Source of the DNA: Dioscorea cayenensis subsp. rotundata
Lineage: Eukaryota > Streptophyta > Magnoliopsida > Dioscoreales > Dioscoreaceae
DNA length: 64,000 bases
Assembly: GCF_009730915.1 (NCBI RefSeq)
Contig: NC_052479.1
Coordinates: forward strand, 248,001 to 312,000
Direction of reading: 5' to 3'
In this document: positions 12,979 through 25,546 of the stretch, piece after piece
How the letters are laid out: each line of letters begins with the position of its first letter
How positions within the stretch are numbered: the stretch's first letter is position 1
The notes under the pieces: model-generated
The model's input: only the letters and a program-made list of their open reading frames with translations
Database searches by the model: none
Told to the model about the DNA's origin: nothing
Program-made: the position numbers and the translations under genes

Positions 12979-15900
12979 TTAAGGTGGTTTCAATTTTGAT
13001 CCATTGAGGAGCAAACCGGCAGCCTTGACAAGTTCTTCCTTGATCATGAATAAGACTGCGGCAGCTAATACACTTTGGACAATTTTAGTGTTCATTCCTT
13101 TGTAGAAGACGGAGATGCCCTCGTACCGGATCATCTTGGTGATGGCGTCAAAGGTTCCTGCACACCGATAATACGAGATTCGGTTAGAAATGATGGTAAT
13201 GTGTCACACAAGATGATGTTCTTATTATTCAATAGACTTAAGTTTTTAAGAACAATAATTGTAGAAAGAGAGTCCCATACCTTTATAGTGATGTCGCTTG
13301 TCATCACCTGAAGATTGTTTTGCCTGAAGCCTTGACTGCAAAGGAAAAATATGAAGCCTAATATGAGTTTCAAAGCAACAGAACCATAGATCAGGTTGCA
13401 GAGTTCCACAAGTTTTAGATTGTCCACTGGAAACATAGAAAAGGCCAAATATGAACCTTCACAACAAGCAGGGGATATGTCACGACAGTTGCTCCGAGTT
13501 TTGCCATAGCTCCAAGAAGAAAAATCTGAAGTAGGGGAATGCATTTAGTAAAATAGCAACACACATACATGAAAGACTATAACATATGTAAGAGTTGAAG
13601 TAACAAAGGAAAAAAATTGAATCCCATGAACAAATACATTAACGAGCAGAAATCATATTTTTGAAGAGAAGAAAGAGGTATCTCAATCACTAACATAGTG
13701 ATTCTGTTTAACAATGGAAAGCTTTTATTTTCCAACCAAAATGTCATGGAACTTGTAAGTCATCTAGAGGAGACATGACAATTTTTTTATCACACAATCA
13801 ACCCCCATATGAATAATAAACCGAAATGCAAGCCAAAATCAGCATCATAATACTTGTTGGATAACTCTACAGTTTGCTTATCAGTAAGTCAACCAAAACG
13901 AATTCCAAAAAGAAAAGAAAAACTTAAATATACATGCTCAACAACATATCATAAAACTTGATTTTCATTTGTTGATATTCAAAGAAACAGAAGGGAAAAA
14001 GTACATAAGTGGGAAGAGAATGAAAATAAAACGACGCATCCAGAACAGAGATTGAATAACCCCAAGCACCTAAAGGGGCAAACTTGAAGATTATAAAATT
14101 TGTGCCAAAAGTTTACCTCAAGAGCAGTTACTCCATCAGCTCCCTTCCCACTCAATGCACGTTTCTTCTTTAACCTCTGCAAGAGAGTCTCATACAACAT
14201 GAATTGGATGGATGGGTTGCTAACCTGCACAGCCAATGTTTGATTTACATTCTCATTCAATATGAACATAGAAATTTACTTCATACCAACCATAATAAGA
14301 GTAGGGATCACACCCTTCCAGAAACCAGTCAATCCGGCTTCCTCATATAATTCTCGAACCTGGACTATTATAACAAGTATTAGGTCAAAACTAGCTTCAG
14401 CTCACAATGCTGTAACAATGTTATAAATGACTCCACTACACCAACAATGAAACCCAAAGACTAAAAATAGAAACGGATAGTGGTACGATATATACCGCAC
14501 GGCTAGTTCCATAAGGCGTGGGACTGTTTGCATTATCCGAAATGAATGGAAGTGCTTGTGTGGGTGGTCTTCTTTTGGTCTTGTGTGTCTGCAGAATGCG
14601 AAGGCATATCCAATGTAAACAAAGAGATGCTTTTCAGACTAACTACAAACAATCTCCAAAGATCAGCTAAAGAGAATAATCTCCATTCTCCCAAAACAAG
14701 CCTGGTCATTTGAAAGATACTGATTTTATACATAAACCACCAGAAGAACCCGCTGTGTACAAGATTCTTACCTGCATACGAGTTACTATAACCCAGATTG
14801 GGTTAGTCAGCAGCACATTCACACACCTGGACCATAAGACAATTGATTGAACCAAAACCATGAAGAAAAGCTAAAATGATACATTTTTGCATAGAGGCTG
14901 ATACAAACAAAAGAGCTGCTTATAAATGCAGGATGGCCCATAAAAACTTTGCTGAGATAATAGAAGAATGGCTTTTCTAACTTCATTCAGATAAATAGTG
15001 ATACCAACAATCCAATGCTAAATAAATCACCCGGATATTGCAGCGACAATGAGGGATTGGAACATTCCAACTGATCCATCCCCGTTTCCTTTTTTGAAAC
15101 GTTTAAGAGCAGCACTTTCTGCTCTGTCCCTGAATATTTGGTAGAAATAATAATAAACACCCTGCATAACAAAGATGGCATATCAGAGAGACAGCCAAAA
15201 AGTAAAAAGGTTATATAACATTTAACAATTTCCACTAACAATGATGGTGAACAAAAACAACTGCAAAAGGACACAAATAAGAAAAGTTTCAGGAATCAAG
15301 GCATCATAACAATTTATATGTTCAACACTTAAGCTTAGGTCAACTGGTCAAGCAAAGAAGATGAGGCCAAAATTCTATCATAGAATATAAATAGAATATA
15401 AACCCTCAAGCAGGTATAAGATATATTCATGCAAACCAAATGGTTAAGAATTGTAGTACAGAAACTCATGAGAAAACTCTTATCACAAGCAAGTTTTAAG
15501 CTCACTCGTATCCCAGATCCCTAATGTAGAAATTTACATTACTCTCATCAGACACTCCTTCTGAGTCTAAACTATAATGTCAGACAAAACACTCAAATAA
15601 CTAAATTTTCAATTCAAAGAATAAGCACAGAGACTCAGAACGTGTTTGAAATCCTAAACCCAATGAACAACAAAAAAAAACAAAAACAAAAACATAATCA
15701 TCCGCGCTATCAGGAAATATCAAAATCAACACTAATTCCAATTCAACAAGGAGACAAAAAAAAGAGAAAAAGAGTATGGAAAGCATAAATATGTTCACCC
15801 ACTGAAGAGGTGGCACACGGTACCAGGCCTGATAGGTTGAGCAAAAAGAGTAAAGGCATGAGAAAACAAACACCCTCCGCTCCAATTGGGAGACCATGGT

Positions 15901-16356
15901 GTTAGTTTCAGAAGGTTTTGCTCACCTGAGATGCAGCGGTGCCGATCAGCGACGGCCCTAACCCACCATACAAACGTTCCCACCCCTCGTGCTTGACGAC
16001 CTTCACATCCATTGCATTCACAACAAAGTAAACAACAGCGATCACGAAATCAATCCAAAAATAACAAGAAGAAATGGCGGAGTCCGAGACCTGGTACATC
16101 TGTTTGATGGTGCCATCCTTGCTACCAGACTTCGAGGGATCACGATCGGTCTGCTGACGAGTATTGACCTGGATCCATCCAAGCGAAGACCATAGATCGG
16201 AACATTAGTGTATAAATCGAAGAGAATAAGCATCAAAACCCTAGAAAAACAGAGAGATGTGGTAGTAGGAATTACTGTTTGCAAAGGGTATGTGATGAGC
16301 TGGGCGATGATTCCTCCGCCTGCGCCGGCGACCCCGTTGATGAGAGCGTCCGACAT
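12979..16356 (-). CDS. PXN: Peroxisomal NAD carrier (PXN-type mitochondrial carrier family protein)
   Basis: PXN imports NAD+ into peroxisomes in exchange for AMP or CoA-type counter-substrates and supports beta-oxidation. The 330-aa product matches the remembered Arabidopsis protein from MSDALINGVAGAGGGIIAQL to the end. Eleven exons: 16356-16276, 16168-16091, 16000-15926, 15161-15031, 14826-14772, 14588-14496, 14359-14291, 14224-14117, 13525-13457, 13335-13281 and 13157-12979. Together they give 993 nt with phases that all agree. The three carrier repeats each show their signature: YPLQTVNTRQQ, NPIWVIVTRMQ and YPLLVVKSRLQ. The variable linker after the second signature (KTKRRPPTQALPFI) is the usual divergent loop. 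Length equals the family norm. No truncation or missing key residue was seen. Confidence 0.97.
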
Positions 16357-19300
16357 CGCTCTCCGCCGACGGCGAGAGCGGAGGGGATCGAAGAGAGAGG
16401 ACGGTGAAAAGGGATCTCAGAGCCCGGTGTGGTGTTCGTATGAAATGAGCGCGGCGGAAGTGGGAATGGAAGAGACGGCAAGAAAGAAAGAAAGACTCGA
16501 AAGTTGTTGGAAGTTGGAACTCAGACGCAACACGCCGGGAGATTAGTTATTTTTATTTTATTTATTTATTACTTTTTTTATGAAATATTTTTTTATTTAT
16601 TTCATAAAAAAAATATTTATTTATTACTTATTTATTGGCTTTTTATTTTCAAAATATTAATATTTATTTATTTGAACTATACCTATTTGTAAACATAAAA
16701 TGGAAGGGTTTTTTTTAATTAAAAAAATTGATATGTTGGATAAGTGAGGATAAAATAAAGATATTGGAAGAAAATATTTTAAATGACTTTCTTTTTTTGA
16801 GAAAAATTGTGATATGTGGGATGATATTTTTGAAATTATAAAAATAATTAAAAATGATATTAAATTAAACCATCACAATTAATAATTTAAAAACAAAGTG
16901 AACTGATGACTTTATTAAATAATGAGTAAATACGGAGACACATCAGTAGCTTAACAATTCCATAAATTTTATCACGTGGATGAGAAGGATTAACACACAG
17001 TCAATGAGAGCCCGTTATGTGCACCTAGCATAATATAAAAAATATAGCCTCACAATAGTAAATTTTCTACCATGCAATTCTTTTTAAGGGGGAGAATACT
17101 ACTTCTTTCTCATTAGACCTATACTAGAATTTATCGAACAGTAAATATACAATTCTCTACAGAACTCGAGATCCACTAAACAATATGTAAAGAGTACTAT
17201 ATTCAATTGTTTGTATCCACAAGGAAATATATGTTCACTCTTTCCTAATTATTTTGAGTTGGTTTATAATAATTTCTATCCACGTTTAGTGAACCTAGAT
17301 TAATTCTTATGTACTATCTTCCTTTGTGATCACTTGCTCTCTTTTATTTTAATCATTCCATCTCTCAAATATTTTCCCACTTCATGAATCATTATGATAT
17401 TTATAAATAAATAAATAAAATAGAAATCTTTTAATTTATTTTTTTCTCACTTTTTTAATGGTGGGAATTAAGTTTTTTAGGTATTTTTTGGATTGGGCTC
17501 CATTTCCATTCAACAATCTAACTTAGGGCACACAAGGCCACGGCCCATTTCCACAAGGGCTGCGAGAATGCAAAGCTCCTTTATATATATTTTTTTAAAA
17601 TGCTTTACAAAAAGCAACATAACAAGCTCAAATTTTTTTCGAGAAAAAATTTAATATTTTAATTCAATACTCATTGAGCTTTTTATTTACTAATCGGGGC
17701 TAATTTAAATGGTAGAGATTCAAATCAATTAAGCAATAAGGCTTTTAGTACCTCGCTTCTACTAATAAATCGGAGAGTCAAAGACCCATAAAAAAAATTA
17801 TAATTTTCTAATTTACTTTATCCATAAGTTATATCGTAAGATTAGATATAAATTTTTAAACTTATTCAACAGAAAGATTAATCGTGTCTCTTTATATGTA
17901 TACCACTATTTAAATATTCTTAATAAGAAAACCACAATTTATTTATTTTTTTATTTTTGTCTATCTTTCGGTCAACAAAATGTTAAAAATGTTTTTCTTC
18001 TTTTTATAAAAAATTTCACTTTTTCAAAGTTGGACTGGGCTTGGCTTCAACTAAAGCATGGATTGCATGTGTACTTGATAGTTGATACTAAGTTTTGTCT
18101 TAATAAAAGGACAAAATTAAACGTCCAAACTTTAACGAAGACCTTTGACTAAACTTTGAACAAAGTTGACAATTTTAACGCCAACTTCAAATAATAAAAT
18201 AAAATATCAACAATATGTATTTTTTTTAAGGAAAAATAAATCAGATTCTTTAAAATTAAAATTCAATATGGTAGTCACATAGCCCTTCTTTTTCACAATA
18301 AAAATGATGATATCTTGTGAATATATATATATATATATATATATTAGATTTTGGCAAAATTTAAACTTTTTGAATTTATTTAAAAGCAAAAGAAAAGAGT
18401 GATAAACAATGAGATATTTATAACAAATATCTACTAGAGATGCTGATTGATATTTGACTTAATATTTAGCATATGATTGTAATTCATCTTATCTTGTCCA
18501 CACAAATTGATGAAACATATTTTTTATCAATTCTATAAAAAACCTTTTACAAAATATATATATATAGAAAGAAAGAAAGAAATTGAACAAGTCATAAATT
18601 ATATTTGATTGAATGATTTGAATTTGTTAATCTTACATTTAATTTTTTAAAATAATTAAAGAAAAAATAATATAACAATGAAGACTGTAAAACATGGTCA
18701 ATAAAAAACATACAATATTTTTATTAGAGTATTGTTATACAATTTTGACCATGAAACACGTGAAATTAACAAATACATTGAAAAATAAGATGATAAAAAT
18801 GAATGTCTTTTTCACAAAAGAAATAAAACGAGGCTTGAGCATTGAATACAGCACTTTAGAGATAAGAGTATTTATGTATGTGGTCACAATTTATAGCTTT
18901 CAAGTTTTAATACCTCCTTTTCTTCAATAAATAAATATTTTATCATTTTTATTATCCCAAAACAAAAAACAAAAAAACAAAAAAAACATTTATTAGAGCA
19001 GTATGAGCTTGACCAAATCAAACTTTTGGTGAAATGAACCAAGAATGTCACAATAAAAAAACAGGGGACCATCACAGAGTTACTATATCTCTGTCATTCT
19101 CACTCTGTTTTGTTTTGTCACAATTTCATTGCCATCAATGCTTTTAATTTCATCCATAACTTTAAAGAAAGAAACACTGTTAACATAGATCTCACATATT
19201 CACTTTCTCTCTTTCTCAAACAAACATACAAGCACAAACTACATAACACCTTGATGCTAAATAGTTCATGTTCACAGAGTATGTCTCATAGAAAGTTAGA

Positions 19301-20956
19301 AACAGAGTCGGTGCCACACTTTCTATTGATCAAATTAAGTAAAGATCAGATTCCTGCCACTTGTTCAGTGTCATCATACTCTTCTTGCAATGATTTTAGG
19401 TCCTACATAACCAAACATTTAAATCAATTTCCATTATTTTTCTATTTTTTTTTCCCTCTATAAACACTTGTGTTAGTGGCTCTTGGGTCCCCTGTTTTTC
19501 TGAAAACAATATTGCAACAGTAATAGATATTGATGAATGATGACCATATTGACTGACTGATGAAATCTTTGGCTTATGATTAGTAAATCAAAGTTTCACA
19601 TGAAATTCATGTTTCATAAATTTGAAGACCCCACAAACAGTAAATATGATTATAATGGAGAGAAGAGAGGAAAAGAGGATGAATGAAGACATAATACTTG
19701 CAAATCTTTCACTATCTTTGAACTAACTAGCAATAGAAGCAAAAACAGTTGTTTATAACTCATTGTGCTATCTTTTCTTCCAACCAAGGGCCCTGTGACA
19801 CGTTGCATTGCAAAGAGTGACAGTAAAAAAAGGAAGGTTGCTAGTGCTTTCAGTTCAGGCCCCTCTGAAATTAATGAAAACAAATAAAACAAATGAAAAA
19901 AAAAAAAAATTTAAGTGGTTGGCTTGATTTGATAAAGGAAAAGAGAAGGAAAAAGGCATGGCATTTAAGATAAGTCAAGGTTGGTCTGTTTATTGAGAGC
20001 AAGTGGGGATGAGATTCCATGAATATGGTCTAAATGGTTAAAGACATGCATGTTGTTAAACCATATCTTTGTCAATATAATGTTTTGGTTTTGGGTGGGG
20101 GAGTACTCTGTTTTTGTTGCTTCTTATTTGCACAGCAGAAACAGATAGCATGTTATGTTCATTCATGGACTCCAAAAAGATCCAAATATGTATTGATGCA
20201 TTGCTTCACGTGTCTGTTAGATTACTGTCTTGTATGTATTTTGATTTTGCGGCTCTTCTGTCATGTCAAACTTAAACACTTAGACAGATAGATAAATAGA
20301 TGCATGAATATCTATATACATCAAACAACCAAACCAAACCATGCATGCATGTATATACCATGACTATCTACACACACACACACACACACACCAAAGTACC
20401 AAAATAAACAGGGTATTTGATCTATGTCAGTATATACAGAGACAAGTGTTTGTACGTATTCCAACAATTTAGAAGCAAATAATCTTTCAAGATACAACCA
20501 TCTGGTTGGTATAACAGTTCTCTCCACCATTATTTGGATTCTGGAAAAAAAAAAGAAGAAGTTAATAATTAATAATAAAAAAAATTCAACACAATTTTTT
20601 TGGCTGCTCATGAGTCAAATCAAAGTTCAGAGGTGAAACAAGTGCATGAATGAAGAGAAAGAGCAATAATTTTAAATCAATTGAAAGACAAAAATATAGA
20701 GTCCTTACCGTCTGAAACTCGTTATTGTGTTTGAAGTCAAGTGCAAAACTATTGATTAGACACATAATTCCTTATAAAATTAGAATAAAACACATACGCA
20801 CACAATTTTTTTCAACAATGAATTAAATAACATATAATGACTTGTTAATATATTGACACCAAATGTCTAATTAGAGTGTTGTTATCATACAAAATGACAA
20901 GTTTAAACTTTAACTCATACTAATTGAGATGCATTGGAGTACATATGCCAAACAAC

Positions 20957-21135
20957 CTTCGGGTCTATTGGTACACGGGTCACCGACACATTTTTGGGAA
21001 TTGTGAATAGTAGTTGTGTATGGGTGGTTCCAGCGCCCACGTGAGCGCGACCCCATCCCTACTTGTTTCACTGAAACTTATGCACGTCTCTGGGTCTCTA
21101 GTGGGTTCGCCCCGCTCCTCTTCCCAAAAAAAAAA
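20957..21135 (+). mobile_element. SINE-like short retroposon candidate
   Basis: A GC-rich island in AT-rich DNA that ends in a ten-base A run (21126-21135). Near its start, TGGTACACGGG resembles a pol III A box with one mismatch. GGTTCCAGCGCC (about 21027) and GGGTTCGCCCC (about 21105) each resemble a B box. The A-to-B spacing is longer than in a tRNA, and no clear target-site duplication was found. Confidence 0.4.
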
Positions 21136-21194
21136 CATGATTTGTCTATTTTGTACATAAAACAAATAAACAAACAAACAAAAATCAAATAAGA

Positions 21195-21611
21195 ACATTA
21201 ACAACAATGCTCCATTAATCTTTTTACGAAATGTGAGTAAGCCATGTGTCAAGACTAATATACACAGATGTGAAGTTACTTTCTCAATAAATTTATACCT
21301 TCACTTTATATGAATTGAGGTTTGAATCCCAACAACAATACTCCATTAATTTTTTTAACGAAATGTGGATAAACGACACATCAAGAGTTTGCACAGACAT
21401 AAAATTACCCTTTCAATAAATCTATACCTTCATTCAACATGAACTGAAATTTGAACAAATTTATTTTTTCGACATAATAGAAATATATTAGACATAAGAA
21501 CTATTGCCAATAAACAAAGAGTCCACACTTCAAGAGTCTACATAGATATAAAATTACTTTTCAATAAATCTATTCTTTCATCTTACATTAACTAAAATTT
21601 GAAACTGTACT
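21195..21611. repeat. Three degenerate tandem units of about 120-140 bp
   Basis: Units start near 21195, 21330 and 21491. They share, in order, a CAAGAGT-like block, CACAGACATAAAATTAC, TTTCAATAAATCTATACCTT and a closing GAACTGAAATTTGAA-like block. The units have diverged strongly, so the array is old. Confidence 0.6.
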
Positions 21612-21884
21612 AAAATTTGAAACTGTTTGTTTTTTGAAAAGAATAAAAATATATTAGACATAACAACCAATGCCAATAAACGAAGAGTTAGTTGGCAATG
21701 CTACATTTATTTCTCTAGGTCCAATATAATTAAGAGTAGTTACATGAATGTAATAAAAAGACAAAAATGTCTATAAAGGATACTTAAGTCCTGTCCCTAT
21801 CCAGCCATTACACTGCATGCAAACATCCAAAACATACGTTGTGTGCAGTGTGCCAACTTCCCCTTCACCCTCTTCCCCTCCCCT

Positions 21885-21918
<34 letters not shown>

Positions 21919-22340
21919 GACTAAGTTAAATGTATCTGATCTTCATCCCCTCTTAATACCTACCAGCCTTGCATCCTATAATTCCCACCTATATATAATA
22001 TATAATACATTATATTTAAACCAACATATCAATCCCTCTTCATTAATCTAAAATGTCGGCACTGAAAGAGTAGTATTAGATAGAGAAAATTAAGACTGGA
22101 ATTGCCTACATTCAGACCACCATACACTCATTTTCTTAATTTTAATCAATTAAAAACCATCACTTGTATCATTGACTTATCATTATTTATATATCTCTTA
22201 ATACTAAATAGCCGGCCACCACCTGCCTTAAACTAAGTAAAAATATTTTGCCAGCCTTTTATTTATTTATTTTTTGGCTGTTAGTTCATGCATGAAAAAA
22301 GAAATACTAAATCATTATTATTTTATAATTTTTTTTCATC

Positions 22341-22347
22341 TATAAAA
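22341..22347 (+). promoter_or_regulatory. TATA box of the BAHD gene
   Basis: TATAAAA lies 84 bases before the first ATG, leaving room for a short A/C-rich leader. Position and sequence fit a plant core promoter. Confidence 0.65.
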
Positions 22348-22424
22348 CCCTTCCCCAACCCTTCACCAAAGTTCACACAAACCCAAACAAACAAAGAAAC
22401 CAAATAAACCAAAGAAACCAAACA

Positions 22425-23921
22425 ATGAGAGAGATGTCATCTTCTTCTCCTCCTCCTCCTCCTCCTTCCTCTTGTGTCACTTTGCTATCCAAAACCAGAG
22501 TTTATCCTGAGAAAAGCTCAACAATGGAGGATCTCAAGCTCTCTGTCTCTGATCTCCCAATGTTATCTTGCCATTATATCCAAAAAGGCTTGATTTTTTC
22601 TCAACCACCAATTCCAATTCCTTTGCTTTTACCTCTTCTCACTCAATCTCTTGCAAAAGCTCTCACCTTTTTCCCCGCTCTCGCCGGCCGGTTAACTACC
22701 GGCGCCGACCACCGTATCTTCATCACCTGCAACGACGCCGGCGTCGACTTCATCCATGCCATAGCTCCCACTCTTGTCACCAGTGATGTTCTCCCATTCT
22801 CCTTCTCCGACGTACCTAAACATTTCAAACAATTCTTCACTCTAGACTACACTTTAAGCTATTCCGGCCACTTCCAGCCACTCTCCGGCTTCCAACTCAC
22901 CGAACTCGCCGACGGCGCCATCTTCATCGGCGCCACCGTCAACCACGCCATCGTCGACGGAACTTCGTTCTGGAACTTCTTCAATGCATGGGCAGAGCTC
23001 TGCCGCACTGGCGGTTCTCTCATCGTCTCTAACCCACCGGACTTTCGCCGGACTTACTTCCCAGACTCCCAAGCCGTTCTCCAGTTCCCAGACTCCTCCG
23101 GCCCCAAGATCACATTCTCCGTTGACGATCCCATTCGTGAACGCATCTTCCATTTCTCCAGAGAATCCATAACCAAACTCAAAGCCAAAACAAACTCTAA
23201 ACTCATCACCACCACCACCGCCACCACCACCACCACCGCCACTGCTACCCCAACCGCCACCGCCAACCATTCTCCGTTGGCTGAAATGTTTGGAAAACAA
23301 GTGCATGATAAGAAGAAGACAGAAGACCAAATCTCATCATTCCAATCACTGTGCGCTTTACTCTGGATATCAGTGACGCGTGCGCGTGCGCGCACAAAGA
23401 GACTGAGCGAAGAGACGTCGAGCACGACGTTCCGCATGGCGGTGAACTGCAGGCATAGGTTGGTGCCCACGGTGTCGCCGTACTACTTCGGCAATGCGAT
23501 ACAGAGCATACCAACGTCGGCGACGGTCAAAGACGTGGTTTCAAACGGGATCAAGTGGGTGGCCGGGCAGCTACACAAGAACGTGCAGGCTTACAACGAT
23601 GAGAGAGTGAGGAAAGGAGTGGCGGAGTGGGAGATGGCGCCGAGGTGCTTCCCGTTGGGGAATCCCGACGGCGGAGGGATAACAATGGGGAGCTCGCCGA
23701 GGTTTCCGATGTATGACAATGACTTTGGGTGGGGGAAGCCATTGGCAGTGAGAAGTGGAAAAGCTAACAAATTTGATGGCAAGATATCAGCTTTTCCGGC
23801 GAGGGATGGTGATGGGAGTGTGGATTTGGAGGTGTGCTTGTCGCCGGAGACGATGGCCGGAATCTTGGAAGACGATGAGTTCATGCAGTATGTGTCTTTT
23901 CAGGACTTAATTTGCATGTAA
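22425..23921 (+). CDS. BAHD-family acyltransferase (At3g50280/EPS1-like clade)
   Basis: Cytosolic acyl-CoA-dependent acyltransferase. The family moves acyl groups from CoA thioesters to hydroxyl or amine acceptors in specialised metabolism. The 498-aa intronless product has the catalytic HxxxD motif (HAIVD, residues 174-178, in VNHAIVDGTSFWNFF) and the structural DFGWG motif (433-437). The N-terminal segment LKLSVSDLPMLSCHYIQKG is typical of the clade around At3g50280. Acceptor and donor cannot be told from sequence. The protein is longer than the usual 430-460 aa, partly because of a Thr/Ala-rich insertion (about 260-282). A second in-frame ATG at 22434 could also serve as start; the first is kept because it follows the TATA box and has A at -3. 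The motifs are intact, so the enzyme should be active. Confidence 0.95.
   Translation: MREMSSSSPPPPPPSSCVTLLSKTRVYPEKSSTMEDLKLSVSDLPMLSCHYIQKGLIFSQPPIPIPLLLPLLTQSLAKALTFFPALAGRLTTGADHRIFITCNDAGVDFIHAIAPTLVTSDVLPFSFSDVPKHFKQFFTLDYTLSYSGHFQPLSGFQLTELADGAIFIGATVNHAIVDGTSFWNFFNAWAELCRTGGSLIVSNPPDFRRTYFPDSQAVLQFPDSSGPKITFSVDDPIRERIFHFSRESITKLKAKTNSKLITTTTATTTTTATATPTATANHSPLAEMFGKQVHDKKKTEDQISSFQSLCALLWISVTRARARTKRLSEETSSTTFRMAVNCRHRLVPTVSPYYFGNAIQSIPTSATVKDVVSNGIKWVAGQLHKNVQAYNDERVRKGVAEWEMAPRCFPLGNPDGGGITMGSSPRFPMYDNDFGWGKPLAVRSGKANKFDGKISAFPARDGDGSVDLEVCLSPETMAGILEDDEFMQYVSFQDLICM
23203..23265 (+). repeat. Coding (ACC)n-type microsatellite
   Basis: An ACC/GCC-rich trinucleotide tract inside the BAHD gene encodes a Thr/Ala-rich run in the crossover loop between the two domains. 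Its length is probably variable between alleles. Confidence 0.85.
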
Positions 23922-24877
23922 AACAAAAGACATTATTATGATGAACAGGAAGGAAGGAATAAAAATTTGTTTTTGATTTTAATCTGAACTTTAATTTTTC
24001 TCTCTCTTTGTTTTTTTTTTTTAATTATTATTATTATTATTTAAATTAAAGTTGATTTGATGATATGGTTTGTGAACTGTGACCATTCTTTTTTATGGGT
24101 GAGAGAATTTGATCTTGGTGACCATTAATTCTTTCTTTTTGTTTTGACTGATTGATTCATTATTCTTTGTGCCTTTGAGTTTGTGGAATGAAGAATATGA
24201 ATGTATATATATCTTTTGATTCTTTGTTTAAATTATTATACTTGTTCTTTTTTTATTGGTGTGTGTTTGGTTAAAGAGATAAATGCAGAAATAATTTATT
24301 TTTACAAATTTCTAAATAGGTAGCGAGATAAAGTTTTTATCTTGTTTTTTTCTTGTGTTAGTGGTGGAAAGACTTTTTTGCGAAGTAATAATTGATATTT
24401 CAGCCATTTCATTCATGTGTTTGTTTTAGAACATGAAAACTATTTGTCAACTCCTTATAAAAGTGGTAATCATTGATATTGTTTTCTTTTAGGAAAACAT
24501 CACATCTTCTACTAGTTCATATATATATATATATAGATATATAGATATATATATATCTACATATCATACATGAATAGTAATAAAAAGAAAAGCATTGTTA
24601 AGCTATAATAATGTTAGAAATATAGAGAGGAACACATGGGCGGTGATGGGCAAAGGAAGAGTCATAAGGTGGCGAGGTGGTGAGCACGCGGAGCACGAGT
24701 GCGCTCAGTGATTCAAATCCAAATCTTAGGCCACAACCCACAAACAAATGAATGGCACGCCATCCCACAATTAATGTTTACTCTAATCATCACTCAATCT
24801 CAAAGTCTCAATCACACACACTTCCATCATCTTCAACACTCTGTTCAACCTCCATTCAGGACTTCATCTTCATCTTC
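23922..24877. other. Spacer between BAHD and FAS1 genes
   Basis: Contains the BAHD 3' UTR, a TA/GATA-rich tract (about 24519-24556) and the 5' region of the FAS1 gene. The open frame continues upstream of the chosen FAS1 start to 24752 without extra recognisable protein. Confidence 0.7.
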
Positions 24878-25471
24878 ATGGAGAGAAGAAAACAAAGAGT
24901 TTGTTCACTGGTTTTCATGGTTTTACTCATAATAATCCCTTGTCTTTGTCTTCTGATTCTACTCAGTTTAAGCCTTCCAGAAATAGCACCAGAAGAGAAG
25001 AGCATCAATGGTTTATACAGGAAAGTGATGGCTGGAACTGGGAGGAAGAGAGCAGTAAGTAGTGAAGTGAGTTTGGGCATGTTGGGAGAGATGATGGTTT
25101 CTATGTTGCCCAGTGATCTTGCTTTCACTGTGTTTGTCCCATCAGAAGCAGCCTTGGAGAGTATTCTCAAACTCAGAACTAGTGAAAGTTTAACCAAAGA
25201 GAAGATCAACAACACTTATGCTCTTCTTTCGAGAGTCATGGCTTTCTCTGCTGTTCCTCAACACTTGCCCTCTGCTTCTTTGCCTTTCAATGGAGAAATC
25301 TCATTTGATTCAGTGTCTGGGTTTAGACTTCATGTTTGGAGATCTCTTGATAAGACTCTGCTTGTTAACAATGTCAATTCTGAAAGAGTGGATCTCAGTA
25401 AGGATGAGATCATTGTACATGTTATTTCTGGTGTTCTCATGGATGTTGAGTTTGAGCAATCATTAGAATGA
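24878..25471 (+). CDS. Small membrane-anchored FAS1 (fasciclin) domain protein
   Basis: The 197-aa protein starts MERRKQRVCS, then has one strongly hydrophobic segment (about residues 9-34), fitting a signal anchor or signal peptide. The rest matches one FAS1 domain: an H1-like block (DLAFTVFVPSEAALE), a central helical part, and a C-terminal block (KDEIIVHVISGVLMDVEF) typical of the end of FAS1 folds. FAS1 proteins act at the cell surface or wall, but single-domain plant versions like this have no settled function. The ATG at 24878 was preferred over 24752 because it puts the hydrophobic segment at the N-terminus. Its stop lies 75 bases from the stop of the convergent SQD2 gene, so the two 3' UTRs must overlap. 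Confidence 0.8.
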   Translation: MERRKQRVCSLVFMVLLIIIPCLCLLILLSLSLPEIAPEEKSINGLYRKVMAGTGRKRAVSSEVSLGMLGEMMVSMLPSDLAFTVFVPSEAALESILKLRTSESLTKEKINNTYALLSRVMAFSAVPQHLPSASLPFNGEISFDSVSGFRLHVWRSLDKTLLVNNVNSERVDLSKDEIIVHVISGVLMDVEFEQSLE

Positions 25472-25546
25472 ATGAATGAATGAACAGACTCACAACATTG
25501 ATTCAAACTTGTTTTGTATTGAATATGAAATTCTGAACAAGATTGA

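Larger units (their letters stand above)
16357..22340. other. Gene-poor AT-rich intergenic region
   Basis: Six kilobases without a supported gene. It holds the PXN promoter near 16360-16540, TA microsatellites (18318-18345, 18557-18566), CA microsatellites (20371-20390, 21889-21915), and the SINE-like and tandem repeats listed separately. The short reading frames lack conserved motifs. Confidence 0.7.

Noticed and set aside
20480-20760. Possible tiny two-exon gene on the minus strand (start MCLINSFALDFKHNNEFQT, donor GTAAGG, acceptor TTTTCCAG, end ENCYTNQMVVS)
   Set aside because: The frame joins neatly, but it gives only 37 residues with no recognised family and no supporting neighbour; chance is likely in 6 kb of AT-rich DNA.
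21307-21329. GGTTTGAATCCC resembling a tRNA T-loop
   Set aside because: No acceptor stem, D-arm or anticodon arm can be folded around it; it belongs to the tandem repeat.
22854-23330. Long minus-strand frame (158 residues, Gly/Val-rich) across the BAHD gene
   Set aside because: Antisense shadow of a GC-rich coding region; the plus-strand frame has all the BAHD motifs.
24752-24877. N-terminal extension of the FAS1 protein from an upstream ATG
   Set aside because: It would bury the hydrophobic signal segment about 50 residues in, and the extra sequence looks like leader.
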